Assembly: GCF_964204865.1 (NCBI RefSeq)
Contig: NC_135263.1
Span: 6,698,501-6,762,500 of the forward strand
Length of the DNA stretch: 64,000 nucleotides
Direction of reading: 5' to 3'
Source of the DNA: Styela clava
Taxonomy: Eukaryota; Chordata; Ascidiacea; Stolidobranchia; Styelidae
Part shown: positions 13,001-22,925 of the stretch, in pieces
Numbering within the stretch: position 1 is the first letter of the stretch
How the letters are laid out: each line of letters begins with the position of its first letter
Notes under the pieces: generated by a model
Database searches by the model: none
What the model was told of the DNA's origin: nothing
Seen by the model: the letters and a program-made list of their open reading frames with translations, nothing else
Position numbers and translations under genes: made by a program

Positions 13001-16000
13001 AATTCTTGTCGGGGAAAAACACTTGGTTTGCTTGAAAGGAGGTATTTGGACGTTTCCCCCACCAATTTGCGTACCGCTGTGTAACACTTTAGTTGTAGTT
13101 GGAAGTGGATCGATCAAATCGTCGGATAAATGTTTTGACAACAGCGGTTTGCATCGCAATGGAAGTTTATGTGAAATAGAGTGCGCAGAAGGCTTTGTTC
13201 TTTCAACATCTTCATTTTATCGTTGTGTGAACGGGGCATGGGATAACGATCAACCCGTGTGCCAGAGAAAATGCAATAAACCAACTTTCTCGAGTCACGG
13301 ATCAAGCAGTTGTATGAATGGCCCAAGCTTTTATGTAGAAGGAGAATCATGCACGTATACATGTGATACTGACTATGCCATGTTAACCAATATTTCAACA
13401 ATCAAATGCCTTTCTTCGGGATTATGGAGTCATAATACGCCAGTATGTAAGCGCATTTGTCAAGGTCTACCTATTGCAGTTGGAATGTCGTTGACGCCAT
13501 CTAGTTGCTCTGGAACAGGGGATATTGTTGAAAATACAATTTGTACAGTGTCATGCGATGCTGGTTTTATTCTTTCTGGGTCTCGTATTCGAACTTGCCT
13601 AGCGTCGGGAAGCTGGTCTGGATATACCAGTAGCTGTGTTGTCGATAGACAGTTTTTCATCTGGAATAACCATGATGAAGATAAGCGATGCTTGTATGCG
13701 AATAAATATTTGCTACAAAATACCTATCGTCTAGTGCTTAAACCGTTTCATCTATGTGTAAAAACTGATCCAATGTTTATATGGAAAGCTGATGAAGATG
13801 ACAAACTTCGAAATGTCGGAGCTAACTTATGCCTGGGTTCTGAAAGCATTCGAGATAATGCACTGATCATTCTGAGTTCTTGTGAAGCATCTCGGGCTAT
13901 TCGCTGGCAATATGTGTTACGCCTTGGTCGATATGTAATTTTGAATAATAACGGCACACACTATCTCCGCAGACATGACAACTCGCATGTTGAGTTGGAC
14001 TCGTTGTTTGACGAAAATTTTGAAAATCGCAGCTATTACGGATGGAAAGCGACAGACTTGGATTTAAATGAGGGAAGTGTGTGCGGTATTGCGCATAATA
14101 CATGTCCCAGGATTAGCCTCCTAGATGGAACATATTTTGTTTCAAGTGACTTGCATTGCCACTCTGCGGTAGATACTGGCTCTAATTGTACTTTATTTTG
14201 CCCAAGCGGGCCTCAAATAGGTAGTCCCTCAGAAGGTGTTCTTTTCAATTGTCTCCAATATGGAATGTGGTCCAATGTCAACATCGACTGTTCTTATAAG
14301 ACATGTCGGCCACTAACTCTTCCATCGAATGCATCAATCAATGATGAAACCTGCTTAAACACAAATTCATCTACGACTGGCGATAGAGTATGTGAAATAT
14401 CCTGTGACGAAGGGTCCGTGAAAATCGCAACGAACAAGCTCAATAAAGGTACAGTGTGCCTAATAAACGGAGAGTGGAGTGAACCTGCTCCAGAATGTCT
14501 TAGTAAATGTATGCATGTATCGTCCCCTATAAACGGATCTGTTTCACGCAATTGCAATGGCGAACAAGTGCTCCTCGATGGAGACACATGCGAGTTCTTT
14601 TGCAACTTCGATCATGAAATCGTAGGGAATAACTCAATAAAGTGTGTAGGAGGTGAATGGAGTGGTCCTGTGCCTACATGTGCTCTACTGACTACTAATC
14701 CTCCCATTAAATGCCCCGGTCTATCTCCGCCAGCCAATGGTTATCTCATGCCCTCATCATGTACTCAAGGTGCAGTGGCACACGGAACGATGTGCAGTAT
14801 TAATTGTAACATGGGTTATTTACCGGATAGGACTATTCCAAGCAGTATCAGGTGCCAAGCTAACGGAGGTTGGACAGGACCTGAAAATCGTTGTTTAAAG
14901 ATTTGCAATGTATTTGATTTTGTATCAGAGTCCAATCGGAATCATCAAAAATCTAAATTTATCATGTCACCAGAAAGATGTTTTGAAGGAAATAACACAG
15001 AAGGGGATTTGTGTTATCTGGATTGTGTTGACGAGTATGACATTTTCGCCGGCCCTTATGCTTATGGGTCACCGTTATATATTAAATGTCAAAGAGATGG
15101 AGAGTGGTCTTTGTCGGAAAATGAACATGAAAAATTATACAAATGCTTGAAAGTTGCCGAGTTTAAAATACAATCTAGGTCAACAGGACTGTGCATTAAC
15201 GCTATCACTCCCACGTTTGTGGGCTTCACATCGTGTGATACGAATGATCGTGGGGTTCTGTGGGTATTTTATCACCATGTGTTGAAAAACAGGAAAAATC
15301 TTACTCACTGCCTCAACATTGACGACTCTGCAACTTCTCTATCAACATTGTCACTTGCGCCCTGCTCATTGACTGATGTCAGACAAAGATGGGACTGTGG
15401 TGTGAACGACCTAGAGTATGAAATCATTAATTATTATATTGGTGTTAAGCTCGTACATATTAATAACAGCAATAGAGTATTTGCCATTAAAATGCGGAAT
15501 GCGGATTTTTCTTTGGTATCTCCTTCATTTTTTGACCCGAAAGACGGCAAGGACGAATGGACAAACATCGAAAATGAGCATATTTGTGGGCGCCGGACTA
15601 ATGCGGATGTATGCATGATACACAAATGGACTACTATTGAGAATGGCGCTGTTAGTCCAAATTGCCAATTGAAACACTCCACAATACCGCAATATGACTT
15701 TATTTCAGTCGGCGAGGTATGTTCCTTTCACTGCAATGAAAACTACACACTTGTAGGAAGTTCAAGTGCCAAATGTATGTGGCGTGGAAGATGGGAGTAT
15801 GATCAGGATCCAAAATGCGTAAGGATGTGTCCCGCCCTGGCAGTTCCAGATTTTGCCACGGGCACTAATGTAAATTGCAGCAGACATCCGTCAATGCCAG
15901 GCTCTCGGTGTGAATTTATTTGTGATTACGGTTTCATCCATTCCGGTGATTTAGTTCAGCTTTGTCTTCCGACTGGTACTTGGGCTGGAATTCAGCCGTT

Positions 16001-19000
16001 TTGTTATAAATTATGTGCACCCATTAAACACAGGCACGCGTCAACGATCCAACCACCGGAATGTACAGAAGAAACACAAGTAGCCGGAACAATATGCTCA
16101 ACAGTATGTAACGATGGTTATGAAATTGAGGGCAAAAGTACCCAACTATGTCAGCCAAATGGTGAATGGTCAAGCCCACAGGGCTCATGTGCCATATTAT
16201 GTCCAGCTTTATCGTCAGTAATCCATGGCATTGTCGCCCCTTCCGATTGCTTCAGTTCAAAAAAGATGCCTGGCAGCGTTTGTATTCACAGGTGCAAATC
16301 GGGATATAAATTGATTGGTGGGGAATCGAGAACTTGTGGTGCAAATGGGTTGTGGAGTGGAAAGATTGCAACATGCTTACGAAAATGCCCAAAGTTGTAC
16401 CCTCCGTCAAATGCAGTCTATATACTACAAAGTGGCCACGAAAATGTGGAAGGTGCGATCATTCGAACGATATGTAAAGTTGATTACACAGTTGACAAGA
16501 ATCCGATTCGCCAATGCCTTAGTAACGGTCTATGGAGTGGAAAGAAGGCTACTTGTGTGTACGAGAAACAGTTTCTTTTGTTGCAAAGTTCTCCGCCATC
16601 TCCTAGTATTTGTCTTTTTACTGATGAAAAATTGATTGTACGCATTTCAAATATTGCCCAATGTAATCTAAAATCGCCATGGTTCTTATGGGCGTGGCAC
16701 GGATCTAACCAAATACGCAACGTGGGTGCTAATATGTGCTTGTCAGCTTCTTCCCGTGATTTCGGTAATTATCTTATACTTGAAAACTGCATTGATATTG
16801 AAAATAATCAAAAGTGGCATTGCTCTACTTTCGGTCATAAAAATGTCATATCTTTGAAAAATACTGATGCAATTCCTGTGTTCACTTCTCTTTCGCCATC
16901 CAAAGTAATTCTGCTAAGTACCGATATCATTATTTTTTTAAACAAGAAATCCATTGTTCCTCTTGCAAATTTGCAGTGGTACGCCATGACGTCGGAAAGC
17001 AACCACACATTACTCTGCTCTGCTAAAGACGCCGATGCATGTCACGGTTTGCAACCAAGCGAACATTTATCAATAACGCCCCAATGTCAATTGACCCCTG
17101 TGCCGATTGGAACCGATTGCTCATTCCAGTGTAAAAGTGGCTTTGTTCCAACCACTGATATTCTGACGTCGACCTGTTTAAATTCTGGATATTGGAGCAA
17201 TGGTGTACCGAAGTGCGCGCCGGCCTGTGATGGCCTTGTCGCTGACAAACGTGTTAGAGCTACCCCGGAAAATTGCCTTTATTCTGTGTCGTTGCCAGAA
17301 GGACAGACCTGCCGATTTTCATGCCCGCCAGATTATGTACTAGTAGGAGATCATACTTTAACATGTTTGAACAACGGAAAATGGACTTCGAGCCCGCCGA
17401 TGTGTAAAAAAACCTGCTCAACATTGAACATCCCCTTGCTTGGATCAGTAGTTCCAGAATTGTGTATTGACCTAGGTCTAAGACTTATTGAAGGGACAGA
17501 ATGCGAGATTTCCTGCCTTCAACATGATCACATTTTGAGTGGGTCATCTAAACGTGTGTGCACAGAAACTGGCGAGTGGTCTGGCTTTGATTCCAAATGC
17601 ATAAAACCTTGTAATATTGTTGATCAACCACCACATTCGATTGTAGGGCCAGCGCATTGTCTCCGACATCAATCTCAGATCGGTAGTATTTGTTCGTTTA
17701 CGTGTGAGGCTGGATATTCTCCCTCTGAAACTTATTACAGACGGTGTTTAGAGAATGGGACGTGGAGTGGAGAGGAACTGTATTGTCAAATATATTGTCC
17801 CGTAATTGAAAATGTTGCCGTGGATGGCGTTATCTATCCATCAGACTGTTTGCACTTTGATAGTGCTCCTGGGTCGATGTGTAACATTAAATGTGACACC
17901 GGCTACGAAGTAATTGGCAATAAATTTGTCTCTTGCAACAGTGGAGGTACCTGGAACGGAAAACTTGGTGTGTGTACAAGAAAGTGTCCACGTCTTAAAA
18001 AACCTCTTAACGGTAACATTAAACCATCTGTTTGCATGAATGGAGATATATATGCCGGAACGGTATGTACACATTCCTGCCAAGAAAAGTATTTACTAAG
18101 TGGTTCCAATCTTAGAACATGTTCTAGACAAGGTCAATGGACCGGTACAGAAGCAAAATGTGTGCCTAGTTGTCCGCCTCTAGGAACTATCAAATTGGCT
18201 TCAGTATTACCTGTATCCTGCACCAAATCTTCACAACCGGTAAATACAAAGTGTACTGTGGGATGCGTTAATGGAACATTGTGTGCTGATGGAGCAAAAA
18301 CGGTTTCCTTGTCATGTTTGCCTAATGGTTTTTGGAATCGGCCGTCGCCAAAACAATGTTTACATGTTTGTGATGTTTATGAGGTTGAGAATGGAGCCGT
18401 CGTTTGCGAAAATTCAGAAGAAAATAATCTTGGGGTTGTCTTCGACGGGGAAAAATGTACTGTGCATTGCCATAAATTTCACGTTCCGATAACTCATCCT
18501 ACTTCAACTTGTGTCATGGGTAATTGGACCCCTTTTATCACGCGTTGTAAGTATATTCCATATCCACTCTTGATGGTGCAACGAATTGCCTTCGATACGA
18601 AGTGTTTGGGAATAGAAGAGTCTTTTGTCACCATGCATTCGTGGGAGGCGTGCAGGAATGAATCTTCTGGGACAAAGTGGGCTTGGAGAAACCACTATAG
18701 TATTGTTAATCTTGCCAGCGGTTTGTGTCTTACAGCAGTATCATTAGCGGTCGACGAATCAATTATTGTTTCACCTTGCGATGACCATAGTTCTTTACAA
18801 AAATGGGACTGTGATTCTGAAGAGCCCTATAGTATATTTTTGAGTGGGACCTTACTGGGCCCCGGAAGAAGATACCCTGAGTTGCCAGAAATAACCCTCC
18901 AGGAGGTCGGAGCACCAGAATCATTTTTTTATACGTTCAACCCCAATAGCAAGGACGAACTCGGGACGCTTTGTTCCGTGAGACCTCATCGAGGTTGTCC

Positions 19001-22000
19001 AAAATTGTTACTTTCTGGCGGAGTATCTGTAAGTCCTCATATATGCCGAGAAGAAATTGTGCCTCCTTCAACAGTTTGTACATTGGAATGTTTAAATATA
19101 CATCATGTAATTTCAGGAGAATCAGTATTTCAATGTGATGATTCTGGCATGTGGATGCCCGATATTGTCGGAGAATGCGAACCGAGATGCCCACCTTTAC
19201 TCCCAGAAGGGAAAGTACTTTTTGTAAACGAGTCGTGTTTATCAGAACAAGCGGCAGTAGGTACAATTTGTGAATATTCATGTCCATCTGGGTATGTGTT
19301 GCAAGCTGCGTCAAAAACACGCGAATGTTTAAAAAATGGAGAGTGGAGTGGAAATAAACGCGCTACGTGCAAATTATTGTGTACTGAATTGAAAGAGCCT
19401 AAAAATGCCAAACTATATCCTTTGCCTTGTACCCATGGTACATGTACAATACAGTGTGAAGTCGGCTATCGCCTTAACGGACCGAAGGCCAGGGTTTGTC
19501 AGGGTTTCGGCGAATGGTCAGGCACCGAATTTTCCTGTGTTGAAGATGTTCAATTTGCGATATCAACAAAAAATTTAGCTTTGAGAATAGCTATGTGTTT
19601 AACAGTAATAAGTGGAAATCAAGTTGTTAAGCTTCCATGCAAGCTACGTAACAAATCTCAGATGTGGCGATGGAGGTCACATCACACTCTCGAGAATGTT
19701 TACAGCGAGTCTTGCCTTTCTCTACGACAAGCAAACTTTAGTGATGATAAAATGCTAAAGATCACGGGGAAAACAGAAACGCAAACGGTTCATGACGCCG
19801 AAGAGAATACCGACGTCAGCTACGATTTTGAACACTTTCAAAATTCATCGCAACCAAGTGATGTGTTCGTCACAGACTGCAATTCAGATCATGTTAATCA
19901 GTATTGGGAATGTGATGCAACCTCACATTTAAACAAATTTCGTGTTAAACTCCCGAAACTTGGTTTATTTTTGGGGTCAGGTCCACAGTTCACCACCAGA
20001 ATTACACTCAACAACAATTCCCACCCATCCCCACGCTGGATGGTGAACGATTATGAGGGTATCTCAACAATTTGTTCCAAGAGATTGACAGGTGTCTGTC
20101 CACCAATTCAACCAATATATGGTGGTGTAATCACTCCTGCACTTTGTACGTCTGAATTTATAACATCGGGTACGAAATGTCATTTCCAATGTGATGATTC
20201 ATACATAATAGAAGGAGACCAGTCATCAATTTGTCGTCCGAGCGGATTCTGGACAAAAGATCCTCCTGTTTGTATTGGCGTTTCAAAATGTCCGCCACTT
20301 ATGGTGCTGGAACCATTAATAGTTCGTCCGTCGATTTGCAAAGACAAGAGAATTTCAGAAGGAAAACGATGCTTCTTCCGATGTAAAGAAACTTATTTGT
20401 TATCAGGTACTGAGGTCGTTTTATGCACTGCGAATCAAAAATGGAGTGATCGGTTACCTACTTGTAACGTATTTTGTGCAACGCTGCCTCCACCTGTACA
20501 TGGATTAGTATCACCCGAATCCTGTCAAAATTCAGAAAACGATGTTGGGAAAACGTGTTCTTTTAGTTGCCTAGAAGGTTTTGACATAGTTGGAGAGATA
20601 AACCGAACTTGTTTGAGCCGTGGAACGTGGTCTGGCAAGCAAACACTCTGTCGCAAGCTATGTCTCAAACTTGACCCAATCCCCCATGGCTTGATATCTC
20701 CTGAGCGATGTATGTTCAATAAAAGCTCAGCGAGTGGTACTTGTGTTGTAACCTGCGAAATAGGCTTTTGGCTAGATGGACAATCGCGTCTCGTGTGCAA
20801 GGATGGAATTTGGTCTCATGGGTTACCAACTTGTAGAAACAACACATGTCATAAATATTTAACTGAAGTAGATTCCATCATTTCCATAAAATATTCGAAA
20901 TTGAATAATGGTGCCATTGTTAAAGGGACTGACATGAAATATGAATGCGACGATGGATACCGGGTACACGATAATAATGAACGTACGTGTATGTCTGACG
21001 GCTCATGGTCTGGTCCTAAAACGTTGTGTACTCCTTTGAAATGCACTTCATTACAGCGATTGTACCATGGATTTGTCGAACCTGAATCATGCATAACATC
21101 ACTAGGCGTCCCAATCGGAACATTATGTTCTTACTCGTGTGACCATGGCTTTGCTCTTAGCGGCGCGTCATCGGTAGAATGCCTCACTACTGGCAAATGG
21201 TCGGAGAGCGATATTCCACAATGCCATGATACAAACACTTATTCTCATCATATAAACTTCCTAATTAATGAAAAATTTCACCAATCTAACAACGAGAAAA
21301 TCGCATCTAATAATTGTATAGAAGCAACTAAAGGAGAGAACAAAACTCTATTCATGAGCAACTGCAGTCCACTATCTCCTTTCAAATTATGGCGGTGGTA
21401 CGGAAGTTCAAGAATACAGAACGTTGCAAATCACTTATGTTGGGAACTGGAATCAAGTGGGCATTTAGTTCTGGGCAAATGTAATCTAAACATTACTGCA
21501 CAGAGAGTTCATTGCGGCGACATACATTCCATATCCGCCAGTTATCAAATAAGTGTCAACATGGAATTAATAACGCACAGACTTCAAGCAACATCTAATT
21601 TTTCTGCTACAAATCTTGACTGGGTAGCAATAGATTCATCCACTTCTAATGTTGAAGGCGATTTGATTTTGTCAGAATCTTATTCACAGGGTGTTCCGGT
21701 TTGTACATATATGTGCGGAGGAACCTTCCATGACGAAGAAGGTAATCTGGCCACTCCTAATTTCCCGTCGTCGTACCCAGGAGATGTTCTTTGTAAATGG
21801 ACAATAATTGCTTTAACAAAAACCATTTATGTCGACTTTTCATTAGTAGAGCTTTCAAATAGAGCCGAAAAGGGAAACAAATGTTTCACCGACAACATTG
21901 TAATATTTGACGGGGCCACCAGTGACTGCGAACAAAGCGACATTTTGAGTACCGTGTGTCATAGAAGGGATAATTTAAGAGTGAAGAGCTTGCATGGTGT

Positions 22001-22925
22001 GTTACATATTCAATTAACTTCTGATCATAATGATAAAGACAACGGTCAGGGATTTTCTGCTCGTTGGTTTTCAGAAGAATATCCACCCTTGTATCCAACG
22101 TGTGGGGTAAGCGAATTGGGTCCGACTGATTTTCACAATACGACAAACCATGGGTATCCATGGCAAGTTGTTATAGTAACTTGGAAACGTGTGTGTGATG
22201 CAACCTTTATTGACAAGAGGTTTGTAATCACGTCTGCCCAGTGTGTTGAACATATACATAGTGCAAAAGAAGTTGTCAAACTCATTGTCGCGTATGACTT
22301 TTTTACGCAGTCAGAATTTCTTCTAAAGTTCAAACGTCGACGATTCGATCACGCAGACAAAGTGTGGGTTCATCCTAAATACCAACCTGATATGTTACTT
22401 AATAATATTGCTATGGTGCGACTCGTACAAGGGATTCAAATGCCGGAAGATCTCTTACATCCTATTTGTCTCCCTTCTCCTGATGTCGGTCGTGTTGAAA
22501 GAGCTGGTGACAACTGCGTTGTGAGTAGTTACAAATCTTCGTTGATGACAAAACCATCTCAAACCTGGAGATTTACTAAAATAGCTACAGCACGTATACT
22601 CACTCGTGAAGTTTGTGACAGATTGTTAATTTTTGAAAGAGGCCTCTCTTTCGATAGTGGAGATCTTTTATGTACTGAAATGTTTTACGAGTCTGATCCA
22701 CAATTGCCACTGATGTTTGAAAGTAAATACATTGATAACGATGGTGGAACCGTGTTACAATGTCTTTGGAATGAAAACTGGTATGCAGTGGGGTTATTCA
22801 ATTTTGCTTTGAGTGATTCCAAAGACAAGCATTTTCATGTTTATACTGAGATAATTGCTAATCGAGATTGGATCACGAACACAATTGATAACGCCTTTTT
22901 GAAACCATCAAATGTTTTTGTTTGA
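10023..22925 (+). CDS. Giant type II membrane protein: SEA-like, 39 CCP, 7 ricin-B-like, CUB, pseudo-trypsin (4,300 aa, single exon)
   Basis: One intron-free frame. The ATG has a good context (GAAATGG). A pyrimidine-rich AG at 10008-10009 may end a 5' UTR intron. Residues 1-112 are basic and Ser-rich (cytoplasmic) with no signal peptide. A hydrophobic helix spans about 114-137. A SEA-like region follows (about 150-300). From Cys313 come CCP modules, 39 by hand count, in blocks of 7, 5, 5, 5, 8, 3 and 6. Each block is followed by a ricin-B-like module like the Cys-rich N-terminal domain of mannose receptors (W.W, RNV....CL, QKW.C), at about 745-890, 1208-1357, 1711-1858, 2181-2336, 2845-2988, 3175-3355 and 3737-3893. 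Most CCPs have six cysteines, as in selectins. CUB is 3894-4018 and the trypsin fold about 4027-4300. In the latter His becomes Gln4073, Asp becomes Asn4128 and Ser becomes Asp4240, so it should be inactive. The order tail-TM-SEA-CUB-protease parallels type II transmembrane serine proteases. I infer a surface recognition or adhesion role; the ligand is unknown. Confidence 0.9.
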   Translation: MEGSSNNGEELKSRRRSSSFSVRSLKSPRSENRSHGRSKNALEHKEIISAEASKTDGDFSEHMRKLKSKHSHGIKHKHPRRKHTVINENDLIDNLKRLTPLYRRKIFFDQLKRYWYIIVIAAVLLTGISVGISLIFLPQSSERLIEVETPPSPLHGRWGVVRMNDMGVESIVQGLKNDNLSVIKIAEDSIKSVYLEAGLPIQKVKIFYFNGSNTQHDRRLATNKNTVVLEHTAFFNESAEVGELDIDAIVRTVRKILSINDTWIFDPNLLSVRQGSNRAVANSVDSFVRSEFPQLDLKSRRGRMGFASKVTLCEVFFNVSNGKVSPDICLVPGRIRTGLACYISCDDNFILTGSKVRTCLSSGAWTGSESRCELPCPHITPPTNGIVDPRWCKMVKAKSTLLLGMSCNFFCSPGYTLIGSFRAVCQSDGTWSSMPPTCKRVCPGAVFPENGHVVPTSCSSNWVKEGTFCSFFCDDGHVIQGKTTATCDSDGSWTTEAPVCKKKCHALQTLHNGKVHPSICGEDKADVGTRCTFSCGESYKLVGSKERSCDVTGQWTGTTSECVRICAKIGQRQYLKMSPECALQTSQAGTQCNMSCVRGFEIDGAEVLTCQDDGLWDKDPPVCRATCIRFEEPKNGYLICSGFSEGASCSLFCPEQYVLFEPSSVVCRTDGAWSEPIGRCVNTCPKYMVPDHAKLHPTKCGLEMSLVGQICYFECNNGYGISGNFKTECLEDGTWSHNTTICVEEQQYLIQIDTSELKMCLILEQETSFLLKIEWVECIRGMQYTKWTVLPSGLIRNVDSNKCLAAEGLGSMSFLVGKSCDETDKLQIWNWPFSSDEGYSLKLKHYDLYPWEGYSSLSKTVITSQITHLKASWKLYDLTASRVSSFYGAFNNGGCPPLKNGQNGRWSPSSCSQITSRIYSYCTFVCSTGFTFRDQDLESQCVNGIWSNAITPNCVAGCRGLHTDSKMSIAPVACHDKYVDQEIICTASCPTNTILVGEKHLVCLKGGIWTFPPPICVPLCNTLVVVGSGSIKSSDKCFDNSGLHRNGSLCEIECAEGFVLSTSSFYRCVNGAWDNDQPVCQRKCNKPTFSSHGSSSCMNGPSFYVEGESCTYTCDTDYAMLTNISTIKCLSSGLWSHNTPVCKRICQGLPIAVGMSLTPSSCSGTGDIVENTICTVSCDAGFILSGSRIRTCLASGSWSGYTSSCVVDRQFFIWNNHDEDKRCLYANKYLLQNTYRLVLKPFHLCVKTDPMFIWKADEDDKLRNVGANLCLGSESIRDNALIILSSCEASRAIRWQYVLRLGRYVILNNNGTHYLRRHDNSHVELDSLFDENFENRSYYGWKATDLDLNEGSVCGIAHNTCPRISLLDGTYFVSSDLHCHSAVDTGSNCTLFCPSGPQIGSPSEGVLFNCLQYGMWSNVNIDCSYKTCRPLTLPSNASINDETCLNTNSSTTGDRVCEISCDEGSVKIATNKLNKGTVCLINGEWSEPAPECLSKCMHVSSPINGSVSRNCNGEQVLLDGDTCEFFCNFDHEIVGNNSIKCVGGEWSGPVPTCALLTTNPPIKCPGLSPPANGYLMPSSCTQGAVAHGTMCSINCNMGYLPDRTIPSSIRCQANGGWTGPENRCLKICNVFDFVSESNRNHQKSKFIMSPERCFEGNNTEGDLCYLDCVDEYDIFAGPYAYGSPLYIKCQRDGEWSLSENEHEKLYKCLKVAEFKIQSRSTGLCINAITPTFVGFTSCDTNDRGVLWVFYHHVLKNRKNLTHCLNIDDSATSLSTLSLAPCSLTDVRQRWDCGVNDLEYEIINYYIGVKLVHINNSNRVFAIKMRNADFSLVSPSFFDPKDGKDEWTNIENEHICGRRTNADVCMIHKWTTIENGAVSPNCQLKHSTIPQYDFISVGEVCSFHCNENYTLVGSSSAKCMWRGRWEYDQDPKCVRMCPALAVPDFATGTNVNCSRHPSMPGSRCEFICDYGFIHSGDLVQLCLPTGTWAGIQPFCYKLCAPIKHRHASTIQPPECTEETQVAGTICSTVCNDGYEIEGKSTQLCQPNGEWSSPQGSCAILCPALSSVIHGIVAPSDCFSSKKMPGSVCIHRCKSGYKLIGGESRTCGANGLWSGKIATCLRKCPKLYPPSNAVYILQSGHENVEGAIIRTICKVDYTVDKNPIRQCLSNGLWSGKKATCVYEKQFLLLQSSPPSPSICLFTDEKLIVRISNIAQCNLKSPWFLWAWHGSNQIRNVGANMCLSASSRDFGNYLILENCIDIENNQKWHCSTFGHKNVISLKNTDAIPVFTSLSPSKVILLSTDIIIFLNKKSIVPLANLQWYAMTSESNHTLLCSAKDADACHGLQPSEHLSITPQCQLTPVPIGTDCSFQCKSGFVPTTDILTSTCLNSGYWSNGVPKCAPACDGLVADKRVRATPENCLYSVSLPEGQTCRFSCPPDYVLVGDHTLTCLNNGKWTSSPPMCKKTCSTLNIPLLGSVVPELCIDLGLRLIEGTECEISCLQHDHILSGSSKRVCTETGEWSGFDSKCIKPCNIVDQPPHSIVGPAHCLRHQSQIGSICSFTCEAGYSPSETYYRRCLENGTWSGEELYCQIYCPVIENVAVDGVIYPSDCLHFDSAPGSMCNIKCDTGYEVIGNKFVSCNSGGTWNGKLGVCTRKCPRLKKPLNGNIKPSVCMNGDIYAGTVCTHSCQEKYLLSGSNLRTCSRQGQWTGTEAKCVPSCPPLGTIKLASVLPVSCTKSSQPVNTKCTVGCVNGTLCADGAKTVSLSCLPNGFWNRPSPKQCLHVCDVYEVENGAVVCENSEENNLGVVFDGEKCTVHCHKFHVPITHPTSTCVMGNWTPFITRCKYIPYPLLMVQRIAFDTKCLGIEESFVTMHSWEACRNESSGTKWAWRNHYSIVNLASGLCLTAVSLAVDESIIVSPCDDHSSLQKWDCDSEEPYSIFLSGTLLGPGRRYPELPEITLQEVGAPESFFYTFNPNSKDELGTLCSVRPHRGCPKLLLSGGVSVSPHICREEIVPPSTVCTLECLNIHHVISGESVFQCDDSGMWMPDIVGECEPRCPPLLPEGKVLFVNESCLSEQAAVGTICEYSCPSGYVLQAASKTRECLKNGEWSGNKRATCKLLCTELKEPKNAKLYPLPCTHGTCTIQCEVGYRLNGPKARVCQGFGEWSGTEFSCVEDVQFAISTKNLALRIAMCLTVISGNQVVKLPCKLRNKSQMWRWRSHHTLENVYSESCLSLRQANFSDDKMLKITGKTETQTVHDAEENTDVSYDFEHFQNSSQPSDVFVTDCNSDHVNQYWECDATSHLNKFRVKLPKLGLFLGSGPQFTTRITLNNNSHPSPRWMVNDYEGISTICSKRLTGVCPPIQPIYGGVITPALCTSEFITSGTKCHFQCDDSYIIEGDQSSICRPSGFWTKDPPVCIGVSKCPPLMVLEPLIVRPSICKDKRISEGKRCFFRCKETYLLSGTEVVLCTANQKWSDRLPTCNVFCATLPPPVHGLVSPESCQNSENDVGKTCSFSCLEGFDIVGEINRTCLSRGTWSGKQTLCRKLCLKLDPIPHGLISPERCMFNKSSASGTCVVTCEIGFWLDGQSRLVCKDGIWSHGLPTCRNNTCHKYLTEVDSIISIKYSKLNNGAIVKGTDMKYECDDGYRVHDNNERTCMSDGSWSGPKTLCTPLKCTSLQRLYHGFVEPESCITSLGVPIGTLCSYSCDHGFALSGASSVECLTTGKWSESDIPQCHDTNTYSHHINFLINEKFHQSNNEKIASNNCIEATKGENKTLFMSNCSPLSPFKLWRWYGSSRIQNVANHLCWELESSGHLVLGKCNLNITAQRVHCGDIHSISASYQISVNMELITHRLQATSNFSATNLDWVAIDSSTSNVEGDLILSESYSQGVPVCTYMCGGTFHDEEGNLATPNFPSSYPGDVLCKWTIIALTKTIYVDFSLVELSNRAEKGNKCFTDNIVIFDGATSDCEQSDILSTVCHRRDNLRVKSLHGVLHIQLTSDHNDKDNGQGFSARWFSEEYPPLYPTCGVSELGPTDFHNTTNHGYPWQVVIVTWKRVCDATFIDKRFVITSAQCVEHIHSAKEVVKLIVAYDFFTQSEFLLKFKRRRFDHADKVWVHPKYQPDMLLNNIAMVRLVQGIQMPEDLLHPICLPSPDVGRVERAGDNCVVSSYKSSLMTKPSQTWRFTKIATARILTREVCDRLLIFERGLSFDSGDLLCTEMFYESDPQLPLMFESKYIDNDGGTVLQCLWNENWYAVGLFNFALSDSKDKHFHVYTEIIANRDWITNTIDNAFLKPSNVFV

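Noticed and set aside
10643-22333. Many antisense open frames within the giant CCP gene
   Set aside because: All are shadows of the single 4,300-codon frame and contain no motifs of their own.
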